From: Brachionus manjavacas
Taxonomy: Eukaryota > Rotifera > Eurotatoria > Ploima > Brachionidae
NCBI GenBank assembly: GCA_019054805.1
Contig: JAHQIY010000001.1
Location: forward strand, 8,136,501-8,200,500
Direction: 5' to 3'
DNA: 64,000 bases
Shown here in pieces: positions 61,553-64,000 of this stretch; position 1 is the stretch's first letter, and every line of letters begins with the position of its first letter. Position numbers and translations under genes: made by a program. The notes under the pieces were generated by a model, which searched no databases, was not told the origin of the DNA, and was given only the letters and a program-made list of their open reading frames with translations.

Positions 61553-64000
61553 ATTACAATCTAACAAAAAAATCCTAGACAAATTTTAGATTAATAGCTT
61601 TTTTTTATTTTTTCTCATTTAAGAATAACATATCAAATTATTTGTACCAATTTATCTTCCATACAATTTTATTTAATATCGGTGTTTTTTAGATTCATTT
61701 TTAAATCGTTTAGTTTATGGTTTACCAAATCATATTTTTTCCGCCCTTAATTAAATCAATAAAAATGCTAATGTAGCTATTCTATTTTTCATTCATTTTT
61801 TTTCTATTCTTTATAACAAAAACAATTTTTAAATATTTAAACCCGAAAAAATTATTTTAATATATGTTTCTTCAGAAAAAATATTTAAGTTTAAGATCAA
61901 AATTACAAAATATACAAAATATTATCAAATGAAGGTTTTGAGTATTTTTTTCATCTTTAAAATCAATTGAAGAATCATCGTTTTATAGTAAAAATCTTTA
62001 ATTTAATTCTGCAAAACTTCAAAAATTTTATTGATACATAACTATTTAAAATACTTGATTTTAATTAAACGAAATTTTAAAATCGTAAAATTCCTGTTTA
62101 TAATTTTTCTATAGATTTATCTTTATTAATTCATAAGATTTAAAATTTTTTTGAAATGGTTAAGTTTATTAATGAGGCACCATACCAATCGAATTAAAAA
62201 TAATATAATGTTCTATCATTTTCAATTTTCAATTTTTTCCGATTAAAAATTTTCTTTTTTTTACTCAAAAATTACAAAGAAAAAAATTCTTATATTTACC
62301 ATTCTTTGATAGAATAAATTTAACAAAAGATTAAAAAAAAATCGTTTGTTTTTATTTCGGTCGGCTGGTAAGGTTAGTTTTGCGCGTCAAAAAAATCATT
62401 GTTTAAAATCTTATAACTTTGTTGGCGGAGCTGTAAGCTTAGGCTGACTCTACTCCATGGTCAGGACCTTTCAAGTGTATATAATTTTCTTGGCTCAAGT
62501 TTTGGAGTTTAATAAAGTTTCTAAAAACTAGTCTATTCTTTCCAATGCCAAAGTCTAAGTCCAGTCCTAAGTTACTATTAAAAATGTTGGCTGACCGGTG
62601 GCTGGACCACGAGTCAGTCGTTTTTATTGAAAAATAAATATAAAACTACCACGAGATGAAATTTGCTATAGCTCCCCGCCATAACTTAAACATTAGCCCC
62701 ATTTTTTTTTAATTATTTTTTTAAATAGACTAGGGGTTATGGAATGAAAATATTATTAATACTATTTAAACCCCAAAGTTCTTTAAAGTTTTTTTTGTAT
62801 AAACACCCATGATGTAAAGCATGATCTTTTATTGCTAAAGGATGTGTCTCTATTTAGACTTTAGAAAGCTTTGTACCATGGAATCATTGAATAATTAAAT
62901 TGGAGTAAACTTAAACCAAATCATACATTTTTAATCTCCAATAAATGTTCCTTTTCTATACTAGCGGATAATGGTGAAGCTCTCATCTCTTTTCTAGTAC
63001 CATTTATATGCTCAATCTGTTTTGCTTAAATAATCGAATGAGATAGGTTTGTCTGTGATGCATGGAACCATCGAATATTCTGAAATTGAGATGGAAAATT
63101 TTTTTTAACCTCATTCTAAATCTAACAAAATTTTATTAAGCCAGGCAAAATTTCATTATTTATTTCTTTAATCTCATTTAGTAAAATCAATAATTTTTTT
63201 TTAAATCTAGTGTCATAAAATGTCATTATAGCCTAGTATTTTGAAAGGTTTTAGGTTAAATGAAATAGTCATTTAAATTAACGTTTCCTCATATAAAAGG
63301 CATACTATAATACAGATTTCTAATTTTTTTTTGATGGATGTAAATTATTATTTAGTTATTATATATCTAAGATATTTTGAGATTCTTTTACAAAGTCAAT
63401 TAATCAAAAATTTAATTTTCATTTTAATTTTTTATAATTTTGTATTTTGTAACTACAGAACAAAAGTGAAAATAAACTAAAGTACGATTAAATTTAATTA
63501 AAATATGCTAATTGAAATTCAATGATGAAATTTGTTTGTAAAATTCAAAAAATTTAGTGTGCAAAAATATTTGGTATAAAAAAATATTTTCAAATAGTAC
63601 TCCTAAAAAAAAATAACAAAGTGGCACATTTCAAGAATTCGTGCACACAAATTAAGAGTTTTAAATTTGAATTAAAATCAATTAAAAATTAAATTTATTA
63701 GAAAAAAAAACTTAAAACTAACTTGTAGAACTTGAATCTAGAATAAATCTATGATTAAAAACTTTAAGTTGAATTTAAAACATCAACTTAAACACGTCAG
63801 CCATGATTTAGAAATAAAAATTAGTCATTGCTCTTTTATCAATATATTTTTGAATTTATTGAAAGGTGTATAGTAAATTTCAAGAATTTTGCTATCAAGT
63901 CCTTAAATTTCATAAAATATAATAAATTATGAAAATTAAAAATTTTATATTGCTTCCCAAAAATTTTACGTTTCAAACGCAATACTTTTCAAATGAGAAA
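61553..64000. other. intergenic, SINE fragment only
   Basis: About 2.4 kb of AT-rich sequence. Apart from the SINE fragment at 62941-63000 I see nothing; a slightly GC-richer patch near 62350-62660 could not be identified. Confidence 0.5.
62941..63000 (-). mobile_element. SINE 3'-end fragment
   Basis: GTTCCTTTTCTATACTAGCG then GATAATGGTGAAGCTCTCAT matches the 3' end of the SINE at 18065-18361 with several differences. Confidence 0.65.

Overview
This is animal nuclear DNA. It is very AT-rich, protein genes carry GT-AG introns that are mostly 45-70 bp, and many dispersed repeats lie between and inside genes. The complement (epsilon tubulin, BBS4, APC10, USP7, TM9SF4, ATAD1, EMC5, DNAJC12, GSTZ1, FERRY3/C12orf4, ATP-citrate lyase) is that of a ciliated metazoan. 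AT content, short introns and the wealth of LINEs and DNA-transposon relics would fit a monogonont rotifer or a similar small invertebrate, but that assignment is a guess; no species marker is visible.

Layout. 0-7 kb: TUBE1 (cut by the left edge) and an eight-exon BBS4, both on the minus strand, with an inverted pair of intron-containing tRNA-Leu(CAA) genes between them and a third copy upstream of BBS4. 7-18.5 kb: a repeat-rich zone with nested LINE and DNA-transposon relics, a leucine-rich-repeat gene, a LINE with an RT domain, a carbonyl reductase, an orphan C4HC3 zinc-finger ORF, and a duplicated broken 3' end of the LRR gene hit by three further insertions. 20.5-33 kb: USP7, APC10 and TM9SF4 on the plus strand. 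34.8-40.1 kb: DNAJC12, ATAD1 and EMC5 in a row on the minus strand. 41.7-48 kb: GSTZ1 and FERRY3 on the plus strand, separated by repeats. 48-56.5 kb: almost entirely mobile-element debris, including a well-delimited non-autonomous hAT-like element built of AAGTCA repeats, an old hAT relic carrying two nested insertions, and a GC-rich LINE relic. 58.2-61.6 kb: ATP-citrate lyase. The last 2.4 kb holds no gene I can support.

The genes are ordinary conserved housekeeping and ciliary genes without operon-like logic. I found no convincing new multi-gene system. The distinctive content is the mobile-element record: several insertions can be proved by exact target-site duplications or by an intact empty site elsewhere in the window, and there is an apparently uncharacterised tRNA-derived SINE family and a LINE family with a recurring 3' hairpin tail. 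Two conserved enzymes have unusual active-site motifs (ATAD1 Walker A, GSTZ1 SSC). Exon coordinates were worked out by hand from splice consensus and reading-frame closure; where exon lengths sum to a whole number of codons I say so.
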